From assembly GCF_014078545.1 (NCBI RefSeq), contig NZ_MU078719.1:62001-126000 (forward strand): a stretch of DNA of 64,000 nt, read 5' to 3'. Positions 35,397 through 45,073 of the stretch are shown piece by piece (the first letter of the stretch is position 1; every line of letters starts with the position of its first letter). The position numbers and the translations under genes are program-made. The notes beneath the pieces were generated by a model. That model had not been told where the DNA came from. It saw nothing but the letters and a program-made list of their open reading frames with translations, and made no database searches. The DNA is from Nitrosopumilus sp. b1. Its GTDB lineage: Archaea > Thermoproteota > Nitrososphaeria > Nitrososphaerales > Nitrosopumilaceae.

Positions 35397-36094
35397 CGCA
35401 GATTATTCCATGTGGAAACGAAGAAGTAGATAGGGCCATAGGCGGTGGAGTGCCATTTCCTTGTTTGATGATTCTTGAGGGTGGACATGGAACAGGAAAG
35501 AGTGCAATGACTGCACAATTCATGAAAGGAATTTTAGATGCCAAAAAAAATGTTTTGTGTATCACAGAAAACACTGTCAAAGAATACATCGAGAACATGA
35601 AGTCTATTACATTTAATTTCTCTAATGCATTTTTACAAAACAGACTAACCATTCTTCCTCTTCACATGTATGGTGTAAAATGGACAAAGGAGCAATCCGC
35701 ATTTCTTTTACCAGTTATAGGAAAATACATTGGAAACAGCTTTAAGGAAACAAACTGTGTTGTAATTGATTCACTAACTTTACTTACTGTCTTTGCAGAT
35801 GCCAGCCAGATCCTAGACTTTTTCACACAATGCAAGTATCTCGTTGCAAATGGAATGTCCGTTATTATCACAACTCATCCCGATGATATTCCAGCTGATA
35901 TTGCACAAAGGGTCAAGGGAAGTGTCGACTGTTACTTGCAGCTAGGCTCAACAAACGTTGCAGGAAAGGACGTCAAGACTCTAAAAGTTATCAAGCTAAT
36001 AGGTTCAAAAGACGCATCAGAATCCGGCTTTGCCTTTGAGGTTGATATGACATTTGGAATAAAGATCGTACCAATCTCAATGGCAAACGCTTGA
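35393..36094 (+). CDS. arlH: Archaellum motor regulator ArlH
   Basis: 233-residue RecA/KaiC-like ATP-binding protein that sits on ArlI and switches assembly to rotation. P-loop GGHGTGKS at about 30-37, Walker B NCVVIDSLTLL near 122. The ATG overlaps the stop of the leader ORF. Start of the arlH-I-J run; own promoter, separate from the archaellin/arlX transcript. Confidence 0.93.
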   Translation: MTQIIPCGNEEVDRAIGGGVPFPCLMILEGGHGTGKSAMTAQFMKGILDAKKNVLCITENTVKEYIENMKSITFNFSNAFLQNRLTILPLHMYGVKWTKEQSAFLLPVIGKYIGNSFKETNCVVIDSLTLLTVFADASQILDFFTQCKYLVANGMSVIITTHPDDIPADIAQRVKGSVDCYLQLGSTNVAGKDVKTLKVIKLIGSKDASESGFAFEVDMTFGIKIVPISMANA

Positions 36095-36126
36095 GGTGTG
36101 CTTGCAAAATTATGGAGGAGTAAGAG

Positions 36127-37800
36127 ATGGCATTTGATTTCTCTCAAGTTAAGGACAAAAATTTCTCTGAAGTTCTAAAAAAGACGCCACATCTTTTGGA
36201 TTACATCGACAGCTACTCTGCTAGGGGAAACCCACTACCACTCTTTACAGATACACTAAAGCCTGAACACAAAAAACTGAAAGAGCCAAACCTGATGTAT
36301 CCAATATCAGAGCAGGCATTTATTCACATTAATCCACATACTACTTCAGATGATGGATACCTCGAGTATGTCATAATAGAGCCTCCGCCACCAGAAAGAA
36401 AACTAATGGAGATGGCAGACAAGCTGTTTGCAGTCCAATCCGGTTCCTTGGATCCCCCAGTTGAGATTACAGAGCGATTCAACATGGTTGAAAATTACCT
36501 TGACAAGGCAGTATCTGTCCAAGATGGTCCAGTAGATTATGAAAAAGTCGGTGATGTTTACAAGCTAAAGACACTACCAGTTGAAAAGAGCAAGTGGAAT
36601 TCTCTAAAGTATCACTTTTTACAAAAACGTGCGGGAACTGGTCTATTAGATCCGTTTCTCTCTGATCCAAACCTTGAAGATATCTCAATTATTGGTGCAG
36701 GAAACGTTTACGTCATTCACAAGTCCTTTGGAGCACTAAAGTCTCCATTATTCTTAGGTGTTGAAGAAATTGATGAGCTTATCATCAGCATGTCAGAGCA
36801 ATTTGGAAAGACCGTGTCCCATGCAAAACCTGTTGTAGACTCTGTGTTGCCTGATGGCTCCAGAATTAACATTGTGTTTGGAAAAGACATCAGCAGAAAG
36901 GGAACAAATGCCACAATCAGAAAGTTTGCAAGTACGCCACTATCCATTATTCAAGTACTTACATCAAAGGCACTTGACTTTAGAGAGGCAGCATACATGT
37001 GGATGATGCTCAGTGAAGGAATGAGTGTCTTTATCAACGGAGAAACTGCATCAGGTAAAACTACGACTCTGATGGCACTTACTGCATTTATCCCATCAAA
37101 CTGGAAAGTAGTAACAATTGAAGATACACCAGAACTTACACTGCCACATTCTAACTGGATTACAGAAGCTACCCGTGACACTGGTAGTCCTTCATCCAGT
37201 GTGACAATGTTTGACTTGTTAAAGGCTGCCTTGAGACAGAGGCCTAACTATATCCTGGTCGGAGAAATTAGAGGCGCAGAAGGCAACATTGCGTTTCAAG
37301 CCATGCAGACAGGTCACCCTGTAATCAGTACATTCCACGCAGCAAACATGGTTGCACTGATTCAAAGACTTTCAAATGATCCAATCAACATTCCAAAGAC
37401 TCACATGGAGAACCTAAACATTGCACTGTTCCAAGGTGCAGTGCAGGGACCAGGTGGCAAAAGAGTAAGACGTGTTCTATCAATTAATGAGATCCTTGGG
37501 TATAATCCCGATGGTGGAAACATCATGTTCATTCCTTCATTCTCATGGGATCCTGGAACAGACGAGGTAAAATTCAAGGGAAAAGGAAGCAGTGCACTAT
37601 TCATATCTCATGTTTTGCACAAACGAGGAATGTCAAGAAAAGATGAGGGAAAACTTTACGATGAGCTAGAACTTCGAGCAAAAATTTTGGAGCGAATGAT
37701 GGAAAAGAAGATCTTCAACTATTATGACGTCTTTGATTCTATTTCACACTGTAGAGAAATCGGACTTGAAGCATTCTACAAGGAGCTTGACACTCTATAA
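36127..37800 (+). CDS. arlI: Archaellum motor ATPase ArlI
   Basis: 557-residue type IV secretion ATPase driving filament assembly and rotation. Walker A GETASGKTTT at about 305-314, Asp box and Walker B ILVGEIRG near 377, His box TGHPVISTFHA. A long N-terminal domain precedes the core, as is normal for ArlI. Good ribosome binding site (GGAGGAG) ahead of the ATG. Its stop overlaps the arlJ ATG by one base. Confidence 0.95.
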   Translation: MAFDFSQVKDKNFSEVLKKTPHLLDYIDSYSARGNPLPLFTDTLKPEHKKLKEPNLMYPISEQAFIHINPHTTSDDGYLEYVIIEPPPPERKLMEMADKLFAVQSGSLDPPVEITERFNMVENYLDKAVSVQDGPVDYEKVGDVYKLKTLPVEKSKWNSLKYHFLQKRAGTGLLDPFLSDPNLEDISIIGAGNVYVIHKSFGALKSPLFLGVEEIDELIISMSEQFGKTVSHAKPVVDSVLPDGSRINIVFGKDISRKGTNATIRKFASTPLSIIQVLTSKALDFREAAYMWMMLSEGMSVFINGETASGKTTTLMALTAFIPSNWKVVTIEDTPELTLPHSNWITEATRDTGSPSSSVTMFDLLKAALRQRPNYILVGEIRGAEGNIAFQAMQTGHPVISTFHAANMVALIQRLSNDPINIPKTHMENLNIALFQGAVQGPGGKRVRRVLSINEILGYNPDGGNIMFIPSFSWDPGTDEVKFKGKGSSALFISHVLHKRGMSRKDEGKLYDELELRAKILERMMEKKIFNYYDVFDSISHCREIGLEAFYKELDTL

Positions 37801-39296
37801 TGGAGCTAGCAAAATTTCCCCTGATTAACAAACTTGCAACAGGTGGTGGCGCAGAAGCAATTGATGAAAAGTTTGTCTACTTTATGGCGTTTCTCTACTC
37901 CATCTCAACTGGTGAGGTAGAATCTGTAGATATGATAAAGACTGCATCAAAGAGTGGATACGGAAAGTTCTCTCAAGCATTCATGGACACGTTTCGTCTT
38001 GGTGTGGGGTGGTCATACGGCTTATCAAAATCCCTTGAGATGATTGCAAACAAGGTTGCACAAAATAATGAGATTCAATTAAAGCAAATCCTAGTCAAAC
38101 TTGCACAGGTAGTAAGGCTAGGTGATGATCTAAAGACATTCTTTCATGCTGAAGTAAAGTCAGCCATTATGAACTTTGAAATAATTTATGAACGAAAGCT
38201 AGAGACTCAGAAACTCTTCTTGGAGATGTTCTATACCTTAATGTCTACTGCAGCCTTTATGGTATCTGCAAACTCTATCATGACAATGTTGATGGGCTCA
38301 AATGATGCCGAAGACATTCTGTTATCGTCATTAATTGGAGTATCTATCAGCATGACTGTCTTTGTATTTTTGATGTACATGATGTTCCCTAGAGACAAGC
38401 TTGCATATGCAACAGCAGATGATGATCTAAAGTTTAGACTACGTGTATACATGATGGCAGGAGTCGGTGCAGGAATTGGGATTGTCTTATTCATGATTCC
38501 TGATTTTCCTAATACTCTGGCGGTAGGTGCTGCAGTTGCACCACTAATCATTCCGGGATTAAAGGCAAAGAAGATGGAGTCTCAGATAAAGGAGCTAAAC
38601 CAAGCCTATCCGGAATTTATAAGACACTTTGGAGAAATTTATGCTACAGTAGGTTCAATGGGTCAGGCACTTGATGCTGTACTACGAAGTGACTTTGGAC
38701 CACTACAAAAACATGTAATCGGATTTAAGAACAGAATCAAAAACAGAATTGATCAAAAGTTAGGCTTTGAGTTATTGTCCAGAGATGCGGGAAGCGAAAT
38801 CATTGCCAATGGAAACCAAGTGATATCCACTGCAATGGATAAGGGTGGTGACATGAATGAGACAGGAAACGTTGTTGCAGATATCACACTAAAGATGAAT
38901 GAGCTTCGTGCAAAGAGATCTCAGACTGCTAAAACATTTGAGACAGTTGTAGTGGTACTTCATATCTTGACACTTGCAGTATTTGGACTCATGAACAAAT
39001 TAACTGAGATATTCTTTGAGCTAATCAACACAGTTGATGTATCAAACAGCACATTCCAATTAACCCCAATTGATCCAGAATTTATGGCAGCAATGATGCC
39101 TGTAATGATTATCATGACATCAGTTCTAAGCGCAGTAGCAATCAAAGTTGCACAAGGAGGATTGTACAAGACAGTATTTTACAACATTGCAATACTTGCA
39201 GTACTTGGTGCCATAGTATCATTTGTGATGAACTTTATGCTGGCTGACTTTCTTGAGACCCACATTCTTGACTTTGTGGATGAGACTGTCCCGTAA
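37800..39296 (+). CDS. arlJ: Archaellum membrane platform protein ArlJ
   Basis: 498 residues, two GspF-like cytoplasmic domains and about seven to nine membrane helices (first pair near 147-200, then 220-260, last group 385-490). It is the integral platform on which ArlI acts. The TAATG overlap with arlI indicates coupled translation. Last structural archaellum gene; the prepilin peptidase gene is not in the window. Confidence 0.93.
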   Translation: MELAKFPLINKLATGGGAEAIDEKFVYFMAFLYSISTGEVESVDMIKTASKSGYGKFSQAFMDTFRLGVGWSYGLSKSLEMIANKVAQNNEIQLKQILVKLAQVVRLGDDLKTFFHAEVKSAIMNFEIIYERKLETQKLFLEMFYTLMSTAAFMVSANSIMTMLMGSNDAEDILLSSLIGVSISMTVFVFLMYMMFPRDKLAYATADDDLKFRLRVYMMAGVGAGIGIVLFMIPDFPNTLAVGAAVAPLIIPGLKAKKMESQIKELNQAYPEFIRHFGEIYATVGSMGQALDAVLRSDFGPLQKHVIGFKNRIKNRIDQKLGFELLSRDAGSEIIANGNQVISTAMDKGGDMNETGNVVADITLKMNELRAKRSQTAKTFETVVVVLHILTLAVFGLMNKLTEIFFELINTVDVSNSTFQLTPIDPEFMAAMMPVMIIMTSVLSAVAIKVAQGGLYKTVFYNIAILAVLGAIVSFVMNFMLADFLETHILDFVDETVP

Positions 39297-39310
39297 GAGA
39301 ATTCATAATA

Positions 39311-39330
39311 TGATCGTATGATATGAACAC
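39311..39330 (+). promoter_or_regulatory. Motility dyad, soluble receptor 1 promoter
   Basis: TGATCG-TATGATAT-GAACAC; the GTG start lies exactly 37 nt later. The left half is degenerate. Confidence 0.5.
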
Positions 39331-39367
39331 CCACATGTACGAATAGTAATTTCTTTGTATAAAAAAC

Positions 39368-40501
39368 GTGGATTCTATACAGAAAACTACCACTGAAGAA
39401 AAAATCACTATAGACTCACTGGATGAGAATATTGATGAGAGTCCAAATTCTGAGACAAAGAATACATCACTTGATAGAGTTATTGAGATTACAAAGCTGA
39501 TGAGTCATGATACTGAAAAGGCACTTGACACAATAAACACCATAAACAAAAAAACAGAATTTTTAGCAATTAATGCATTAATTGAAGCAAGCAGAACAGG
39601 TGATGCTGGAAAAGGATTTCAAGTCGTTGCTGAATCAATTGATGTTTTAGCTACAAAAACAAAAGAGGCAGTAGAAAAGATGCGAAAAGAGACAATCTCA
39701 AAGATGAGTGAGCTTGGAAAAATTATTGAAGAGCAATCAGTAAACATTACAGGAAATAGATTAGCAGATCTTGCATTAACAAACATTGATTTAATTGATA
39801 GAAATCTCTATGAAAGAACAGCCGATGTTAGGTGGTGGGCTACAGATAACATCTTTGGAATTGCATTGCTGAGTAAAACCAAAGAATCCATTCAAGAAGC
39901 GCAACATAGACTGGGTACAATTCTAAAATCCTATACTGTATACTATGATCTTGTTCTAGTTGATCTTGAAGGAAATGTTATTACAAATGCCCAAGCCGAC
40001 AAATTTGATATCTCAAACCAAAACTTTGCCTCAAAACAATGGTTTCAAACTGCATTAAAGACTTCAAATGGTAGTGAATACGGATTCCAATCTGTTCATA
40101 GATCATCAACTAGTGGATCCCACACCATGACATTTTCCTGCAAGGTACATGAAAATGGTGATCCAAACAGGCCAGCAATAGGTGTGTTGGCCGCCGTATT
40201 CAACTGGGATGGTTTGGCCCAGCAAGTAGTAAATGGAACTCCAATTAACCAAGATGAAAAGGAAAAAACCCGTGTTTGTATAGTTGATGAAAATGGTACA
40301 ATTCTTGCAGATACCCAAAATAGAATCCTTGATAAATTTAGCATTCCTAAAATGAATGATTTATTCGCTAAAAAACAGGGATTCGTAAAAATATCCCAAA
40401 GGGGAGAAGAACAACTAGTCTGCCATGGGTTATCTCATGGATATGAGACGTATGCCTCTGGATGGCATTCTGTAATAATACAGGATATATCAAATAACTA
40501 A
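39368..40501 (+). CDS. Soluble chemoreceptor with short MCP hairpin and C-terminal Cache domain (1)
   Basis: 377 residues, no membrane segment. Residues about 30-125 are a short version of the MCP signalling hairpin (FLAINALIEASRTGDAGKGFQVVAE), followed by a linker ([28 protein letters not shown]) and a Cache-type sensor domain (about 155-375). The domain order is inverted compared with a normal MCP, and the sensor would be in the cytoplasm. It probably senses an internal signal through CheA/CheW. GTG start at the regulon spacing. Confidence 0.75.
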   Translation: MDSIQKTTTEEKITIDSLDENIDESPNSETKNTSLDRVIEITKLMSHDTEKALDTINTINKKTEFLAINALIEASRTGDAGKGFQVVAESIDVLATKTKEAVEKMRKETISKMSELGKIIEEQSVNITGNRLADLALTNIDLIDRNLYERTADVRWWATDNIFGIALLSKTKESIQEAQHRLGTILKSYTVYYDLVLVDLEGNVITNAQADKFDISNQNFASKQWFQTALKTSNGSEYGFQSVHRSSTSGSHTMTFSCKVHENGDPNRPAIGVLAAVFNWDGLAQQVVNGTPINQDEKEKTRVCIVDENGTILADTQNRILDKFSIPKMNDLFAKKQGFVKISQRGEEQLVCHGLSHGYETYASGWHSVIIQDISNN

Positions 40502-40529
40502 TCAGAATTTAGTCATATTTTATGAAATC

Positions 40530-40549
40530 AATCTGTTCATCATAAACGC
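40530..40549 (+). promoter_or_regulatory. Motility dyad, soluble receptor 2 promoter (weak right half)
   Basis: AATCTG-TTCATCAT-AAACGC; GTG start 36 nt later. Shares the YTG-TTCA core of archaellin 3 and the MCP gene. Confidence 0.45.
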
Positions 40550-40585
40550 ACACAAGCAAATTACTTAATTTAGAGTTGAAAAATT

Positions 40586-41653
40586 GTGCAAAAATCAGTA
40601 TATGAAAACTCTAAGAATGTTACTTTGGAAAGCATATCCAAGCTTGTAAACACAATGTCAAGCGAGATGGATAATGCTATTAAAAAAATTCAAGACATTA
40701 ATGAAGAGACACACATTTTGGCACTTAATGCAGCAATTGAAGCAAGCAGTGCTGGTGATGCAGGAAAAGGATTTGGTGTTGTAGCAGAACACATGGGTGA
40801 GCTATCAAATGAAACTGCAAGAATCACAAAAAAAATGAATAACAACAGTCAAACAAATATTGTAGAGCTTGAAGAAATTCTTACAACTCAAGCAGCTAGT
40901 GTACGAGGCAATAGACTTGCAAATCTTGCATTAACAAACATTGATCTAATTGATAGAAATCTCTATGAGCGAACAGCCGATGTTAGGTGGTGGGCTACAG
41001 AAAAAAGTGTAGTTAATGCACTAACTGATAAAACTCCTGAAGCAATAAATTTTGTATCAGGACGTCTAAATACAATTTTAAAGTATTATTCAATTTATCA
41101 TGACTTAATTCTAGCAGATGCAGATGGAAACATTATCGCAAATGGCAATCCACAGTTTAATCTAAAGGGACGAAATATTTCTGAAAGACCATGGTTCAAA
41201 AATGCAATAAAGACTAAAAATGGTGATGAATTTGGCTTTGAATCTGTTCATAACTCGCCTCCAATAAATAATCAAAATATTATTACTTTCTCTTGTAAAG
41301 TTCACTCAAATGGAGATACCAATCAACCATTCATTGGAGTGCTGGGAACTGTCTTTAACTGGACAGGATTGGCTCAAAAAATTGTCAATGATACGACAAT
41401 CAATGAAGATGATAAACCACGTACACGTGTGTGTATAGTCAATAAGGAAGGAATAGTTTTTGCTGATACTCAAAATAAAATTCTTGAAGATCGAATACAA
41501 TTTGATGGATTAGACGAAGTCTTTAAGATGAAAAAAAATTTTATCACTAAAAAAATTGATGGTAAAACATTCTGTATGGGTCATGCCATCTCTCCTGGAT
41601 TTGAGGGATATTCAACAGGCTGGCATTCTTTAATTATTCAAGAGATGGCTTAA
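40586..41653 (+). CDS. Soluble chemoreceptor with short MCP hairpin and C-terminal Cache domain (2)
   Basis: 355-residue paralogue of the preceding gene with a more canonical hairpin tip ([25 protein letters not shown]). The linker [15 protein letters not shown] is conserved almost at DNA level between the two, while the ligand regions of the Cache domains differ, so they probably sense different molecules. No membrane helix. GTG start. Confidence 0.75.
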   Translation: MQKSVYENSKNVTLESISKLVNTMSSEMDNAIKKIQDINEETHILALNAAIEASSAGDAGKGFGVVAEHMGELSNETARITKKMNNNSQTNIVELEEILTTQAASVRGNRLANLALTNIDLIDRNLYERTADVRWWATEKSVVNALTDKTPEAINFVSGRLNTILKYYSIYHDLILADADGNIIANGNPQFNLKGRNISERPWFKNAIKTKNGDEFGFESVHNSPPINNQNIITFSCKVHSNGDTNQPFIGVLGTVFNWTGLAQKIVNDTTINEDDKPRTRVCIVNKEGIVFADTQNKILEDRIQFDGLDEVFKMKKNFITKKIDGKTFCMGHAISPGFEGYSTGWHSLIIQEMA

Positions 41654-41681
41654 AGTAGTAAATTAATAATTTTTTTCAAAA

Positions 41682-41701
41682 TGTTTGTTCAATGCAAACA
41701 T
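41682..41701 (+). promoter_or_regulatory. Motility dyad, MCP promoter
   Basis: TGTTTG-TTCAATGC-AAACAT, a perfect 6-bp inverted repeat (TGTTTG/CAAACA), then 6 nt and GGTTAT; the TTG start lies 39 nt after the dyad. Confidence 0.7.
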
Positions 41702-41740
41702 CTCTAGGGTTATTGGCACGAAAAAAAATCTAAAATTACG

Positions 41741-43108
41741 TTGGCTAAAGGAAGTACCAAGTTTAGTGTTAAAAAGAAACTATTCATCATAAACTGTATT
41801 TTACTTACCGCTGCACTATTGGCAAGCGGTTTTGCAATTTCTCAATTCATAAACTTGGGACAGCAACTACATGACGGTGCAATCACTCAAATTCAAATTG
41901 AGCAGACAATTCAAAGTGTAATAATTATACAAATTAGTCTTGCATCAATTGCAGTAGGAGTAAATGGATACTCATTTTTGTTTGCTAGAAAACTGACTAA
42001 TCCAATCATAGAAGCTGCTAATGCTGTCAAAAAGATTAGTGAAGGAGATCTTACAGTAATGATTTCACAATCAAAATCCAAAGATGAGCTTGGTGAATTA
42101 ACAAATGCTTTACACTCAATGTCTGAGAACTTGAGAAATCTTGTTACAGACGTACGTGAAACTGCAATCAAGGTTGCTTCTGATTCTAGAGAATCTGCTG
42201 CTGCCACTGAGGAGCTAAATTCCAGTGTTGAAGAAGTCGCAGCTACTGTACAGCAAATTGCAAGTGGTTCACAAACACAAGCACTTGAATTAGCAAGCGC
42301 TAAAGCAATTGTAGAGAATGTTAGAAATACAAATTCAGCAGATGGTTCTTCTGCAGCAGATAAAATGTCAAGAATTATAGAACTAACAAATCAATCTTCT
42401 GAAAAAGTAAAAAGTCTGGCTGATAAGAGTGCAAAAATTACTACAGTCGTAGAAACAATTCGTGACATTGCAGAGAAAACCAACCTTCTTGCATTAAATG
42501 CAGCAATTGAAGCTGCCAGAGCAGGTGAGTCTGGACGTGGATTTGCAGTAGTCGCAGATGAAGTAAGAAGACTAGCAGAAGGATCTGCAAAATCCTCAGA
42601 AGAGATTGATAACCTAATTAGAGAAATTCAAGAACAAATACAGCATACTGTTAAAGGAATTGATTCCAGTGCTCAAGAAATTGAGGAAGGAAGGGAAGTA
42701 GTTGATATGTCACTAAAGGCACTTGTAGAGATTGGAAATAAGGTAGCAGAAGTTGCTGCAGTTGCTGAAGAGAATGCATCTGCCACAGATCAGGCTTCCG
42801 CTGCTGTTGATCAGCAAACTACTGCCACTGCAGAGATATCACACTCTAGTCAGAGTACAGCCACACTAGCAGAAGAGCTAGAAAATAAAGTAAGTAAATT
42901 CAAGCTGTCTGGTAATTTTGAGGAATCCCCATCTGACTTACCAATTCACGAGTTAGAAAAATCACAAAATCTTGCTCCTCAAGAGCAAATTATTGAGACT
43001 AAAAATGGTTTGATGACAAAACTCTTCTCAAAGAAAAAAGACAAGACAAACACAAAAAGTGAATTTGATCAACTTGCAAGTGATACATTAGGAGACGATG
43101 AGAATTGA
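41741..43108 (+). CDS. Methyl-accepting chemotaxis protein, membrane-bound
   Basis: 455 residues: TM1 (about 13-32), a very short outer loop, TM2 (about 50-72), HAMP (about 73-125), then a long signalling coiled coil with the tip [39 protein letters not shown]. There is essentially no external sensor domain, so it may sense through the membrane or through partner proteins. Methylation-type Gln/Glu pairs flank the hairpin. Stop overlaps cheW (TTGA). Confidence 0.93.
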   Translation: MAKGSTKFSVKKKLFIINCILLTAALLASGFAISQFINLGQQLHDGAITQIQIEQTIQSVIIIQISLASIAVGVNGYSFLFARKLTNPIIEAANAVKKISEGDLTVMISQSKSKDELGELTNALHSMSENLRNLVTDVRETAIKVASDSRESAAATEELNSSVEEVAATVQQIASGSQTQALELASAKAIVENVRNTNSADGSSAADKMSRIIELTNQSSEKVKSLADKSAKITTVVETIRDIAEKTNLLALNAAIEAARAGESGRGFAVVADEVRRLAEGSAKSSEEIDNLIREIQEQIQHTVKGIDSSAQEIEEGREVVDMSLKALVEIGNKVAEVAAVAEENASATDQASAAVDQQTTATAEISHSSQSTATLAEELENKVSKFKLSGNFEESPSDLPIHELEKSQNLAPQEQIIETKNGLMTKLFSKKKDKTNTKSEFDQLASDTLGDDEN

Positions 43109-43824
43109 CCCAGCAAATCACTACTGATTCCATTCAAGTAGTAACATTTTCTCTAATCAATAGCACTAATAATAAAAAAGAAGATTATGCAATTCCAATT
43201 GAACAAGTAAAAGAAATTCGTACCTTAGAAGAAATCACAAAGATTCCAAAGGCCAAATCCTATGTAAGAGGAATAATGAATTTACGTGGTTTGATAATTC
43301 CAGTTATTGATGTAAAAAATAAACTAGGCTTTGGAACAACTGAAATCTTATCATCATCCAAACAAAGAATTTTGGTAGCTGATGTGCATGATTCGCTTTA
43401 TGGACTGCTTGTTGATGACGTAGATCAAGTTCTAAGAATTTCATCAAATGATATAGGTGCACCACCCCCAGGAGCATTTGATTCGTATAACTATGTGAAA
43501 GGAATTGCAAAAACCAATCAGAAATTACTCGTATTAATTGACGTTATACCTCTAATTCGGGATGCGGCTGATGTAGAAATACCAAAAAGTGAGCCTAAAG
43601 AGCCAAAACTCGAAGTAAAAAAGGAAATCATTCAAAATGAAACTAAAACTGAAGAGATCGCTGACGATATACCAGATGAGTTAAAATCTGTTTTTGAGGA
43701 AGATGCCAGTGGAACACCTCCTGCTGAAATTATCCGTAATGAAGAAGCTGATACAACCGCTGATTTTCAGACACGAGTTGACCAAGAATCAGAAAAAATC
43801 TTTTCTGGCACATTGCGTTCCTAG
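43105..43824 (+). CDS. cheW: Chemotaxis coupling protein CheW with acidic tail
   Basis: 239 residues. Residues 8-155 form the CheW fold ([48 protein letters not shown]), linking receptors to CheA. The extra 80-residue acidic C-terminal tail is unusual; the core alone is normal CheW length. TTG start in a 4-bp overlap with the MCP gene. Confidence 0.93.
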   Translation: MTQQITTDSIQVVTFSLINSTNNKKEDYAIPIEQVKEIRTLEEITKIPKAKSYVRGIMNLRGLIIPVIDVKNKLGFGTTEILSSSKQRILVADVHDSLYGLLVDDVDQVLRISSNDIGAPPPGAFDSYNYVKGIAKTNQKLLVLIDVIPLIRDAADVEIPKSEPKEPKLEVKKEIIQNETKTEEIADDIPDELKSVFEEDASGTPPAEIIRNEEADTTADFQTRVDQESEKIFSGTLRS

Positions 43825-43866
43825 ACATTTCCCAAAACATTCTATACATTAAGAATTTTTTTAAAA

Positions 43867-43886
43867 TGTATGATCACGGCGAACAT
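43867..43886 (+). promoter_or_regulatory. Motility dyad, cheB operon promoter
   Basis: TGTATG-ATCACGGC-GAACAT, 6 nt, CAATAT; the next start codon (mini-ORF ATG 43923) is 36 nt after the dyad, while cheB itself is about 85 nt further. Confidence 0.7.
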
Positions 43887-43922
43887 ACTTGACAATATAT
43901 CAAAATATTCAAAAGATAATTG

Positions 43923-44012
43923 ATGTTAGGCGTTCACGTAGAACTGCATACTAGATTCTATCTATTGAACAAATCCTATGGATTACCAACTTGGGGGATA
44001 ATGATATCATGA
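43923..44012 (+). CDS. Leaderless mini-ORF (29 aa) overlapping cheB
   Basis: ATG at the predicted transcription start. 29 codons, TGA at 44010-44012 overlapping the ATGATG of cheB. No similarity recognised; the product has aromatic residues (FYLLNKSYGLPTWG). Position and overlap suggest a leader peptide or small coupling protein. Confidence 0.4.
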   Translation: MLGVHVELHTRFYLLNKSYGLPTWGIMIS

Positions 44013-45073
44013 TGACAAAGTCTGTTGAAAACCAGATCAACGTATGGGTTGTCAATGATTCACGATACATGACGCAACTTCTTATTGATTTAATATCTCA
44101 TGAAAAAATTAAAGTTACAAATACTTCCAAAGATGGCGCAGAAGCACTACGAAGACTTGATTCATCCAAACCAGATGTAATCTTATTAGATTTGGAAATG
44201 CCAAAAATGGATGGTCTTACCTTCATCGAAGAAGTTGTTAAGCAAAACAAATTGGTTCCAATAATCATTGTTAGCAGTTTTTCACAGGATGGAGCAAAGG
44301 TAGTTTTAGATGCACTTGAAAACGGGGCACTGGATTTTGTTCCCATTCCACAAACCCCATCACTAAACATGAATGAGCTAAAATCTTCTTTGATCTCTAA
44401 GATAGAGATTGCTTCAAAGTCTGATCCAATTCAATTAATCTCTCAAAATATTACTAAACTCAAACCAAAACAAAAAGCAATTATCACTGCAGACGCTGCT
44501 GAAAGGGTTATAGTAATTGGCTCTTCTACGGGAGGTCCAAAAGTAGTCCAATCAATCATCAGTGCACTGCCTGAGGATATCAATGCAGGAATTCTTGTTG
44601 TTCAACACATGCCCAAGGGATTCACTACTCAATTTGCAAAGCGACTGGATGATTGCTCCTCTCTATCTGTATATGAAGCAAAAGATGATGACTTGATTAG
44701 AAATGGAGTAGTTTTGGTTGCACCTGGCGACTATCACATGATTGTTGAACCAAGCAGGAGAGTAAAGCTCATCACGGGACCAAAGAGGTTTGGCGTTCGA
44801 CCTTCGGTGAATATGACTATGGTCTCAGCATCTGAAGTATTTGGTACAAACACCCTTGGAGTCTTACTGACAGGAATGGGACACGATGGAGGTTTTGGGA
44901 TGAAGGCGATAAAGAAACGTGGGGGAAACACTATCGCACAAAATAGTACTTCTGCTGTAGTCTATGGAATGCCCAAAGCAGCAGCTGATCTTAATGCAGT
45001 TGATCAATCACTCTCTACTGAAAAAATACCTAACGCAATTTGTCAAGGAGTGGAAAAACTTGTCAGAAAATAA
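44009..45073 (+). CDS. cheB: Chemotaxis protein-glutamate methylesterase CheB
   Basis: About 354 residues: receiver domain (to about 120) and methylesterase domain with the catalytic Ser in GSSTGGP, His in VQHMP and Asp in GMGHDGG. Removes methyl groups from MCP glutamates. The receiver keeps the phospho-acceptor DLEMPKMDG, but the acidic pair reads VVNDS and the conserved Lys is replaced (DFVPIP), so control may differ. ATG at 44009 (or 44012) is preferred over the upstream TTG 43991; a G-rich SD-like stretch precedes it. Confidence 0.92.
   Translation: MMTKSVENQINVWVVNDSRYMTQLLIDLISHEKIKVTNTSKDGAEALRRLDSSKPDVILLDLEMPKMDGLTFIEEVVKQNKLVPIIIVSSFSQDGAKVVLDALENGALDFVPIPQTPSLNMNELKSSLISKIEIASKSDPIQLISQNITKLKPKQKAIITADAAERVIVIGSSTGGPKVVQSIISALPEDINAGILVVQHMPKGFTTQFAKRLDDCSSLSVYEAKDDDLIRNGVVLVAPGDYHMIVEPSRRVKLITGPKRFGVRPSVNMTMVSASEVFGTNTLGVLLTGMGHDGGFGMKAIKKRGGNTIAQNSTSAVVYGMPKAAADLNAVDQSLSTEKIPNAICQGVEKLVRK
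45045..45050 (+). promoter_or_regulatory. Ribosome binding site of cheA
   Basis: AAGGAG, 9 nt before the TTG at 45060. Decides the cheA start inside the end of cheB. Confidence 0.7.

Noticed and set aside
44964-45059. N-terminal extension of CheA inside cheB.
   Set aside because: It reads cheB codons in another frame, and an AAGGAG with TTG at 45060 explains the start.
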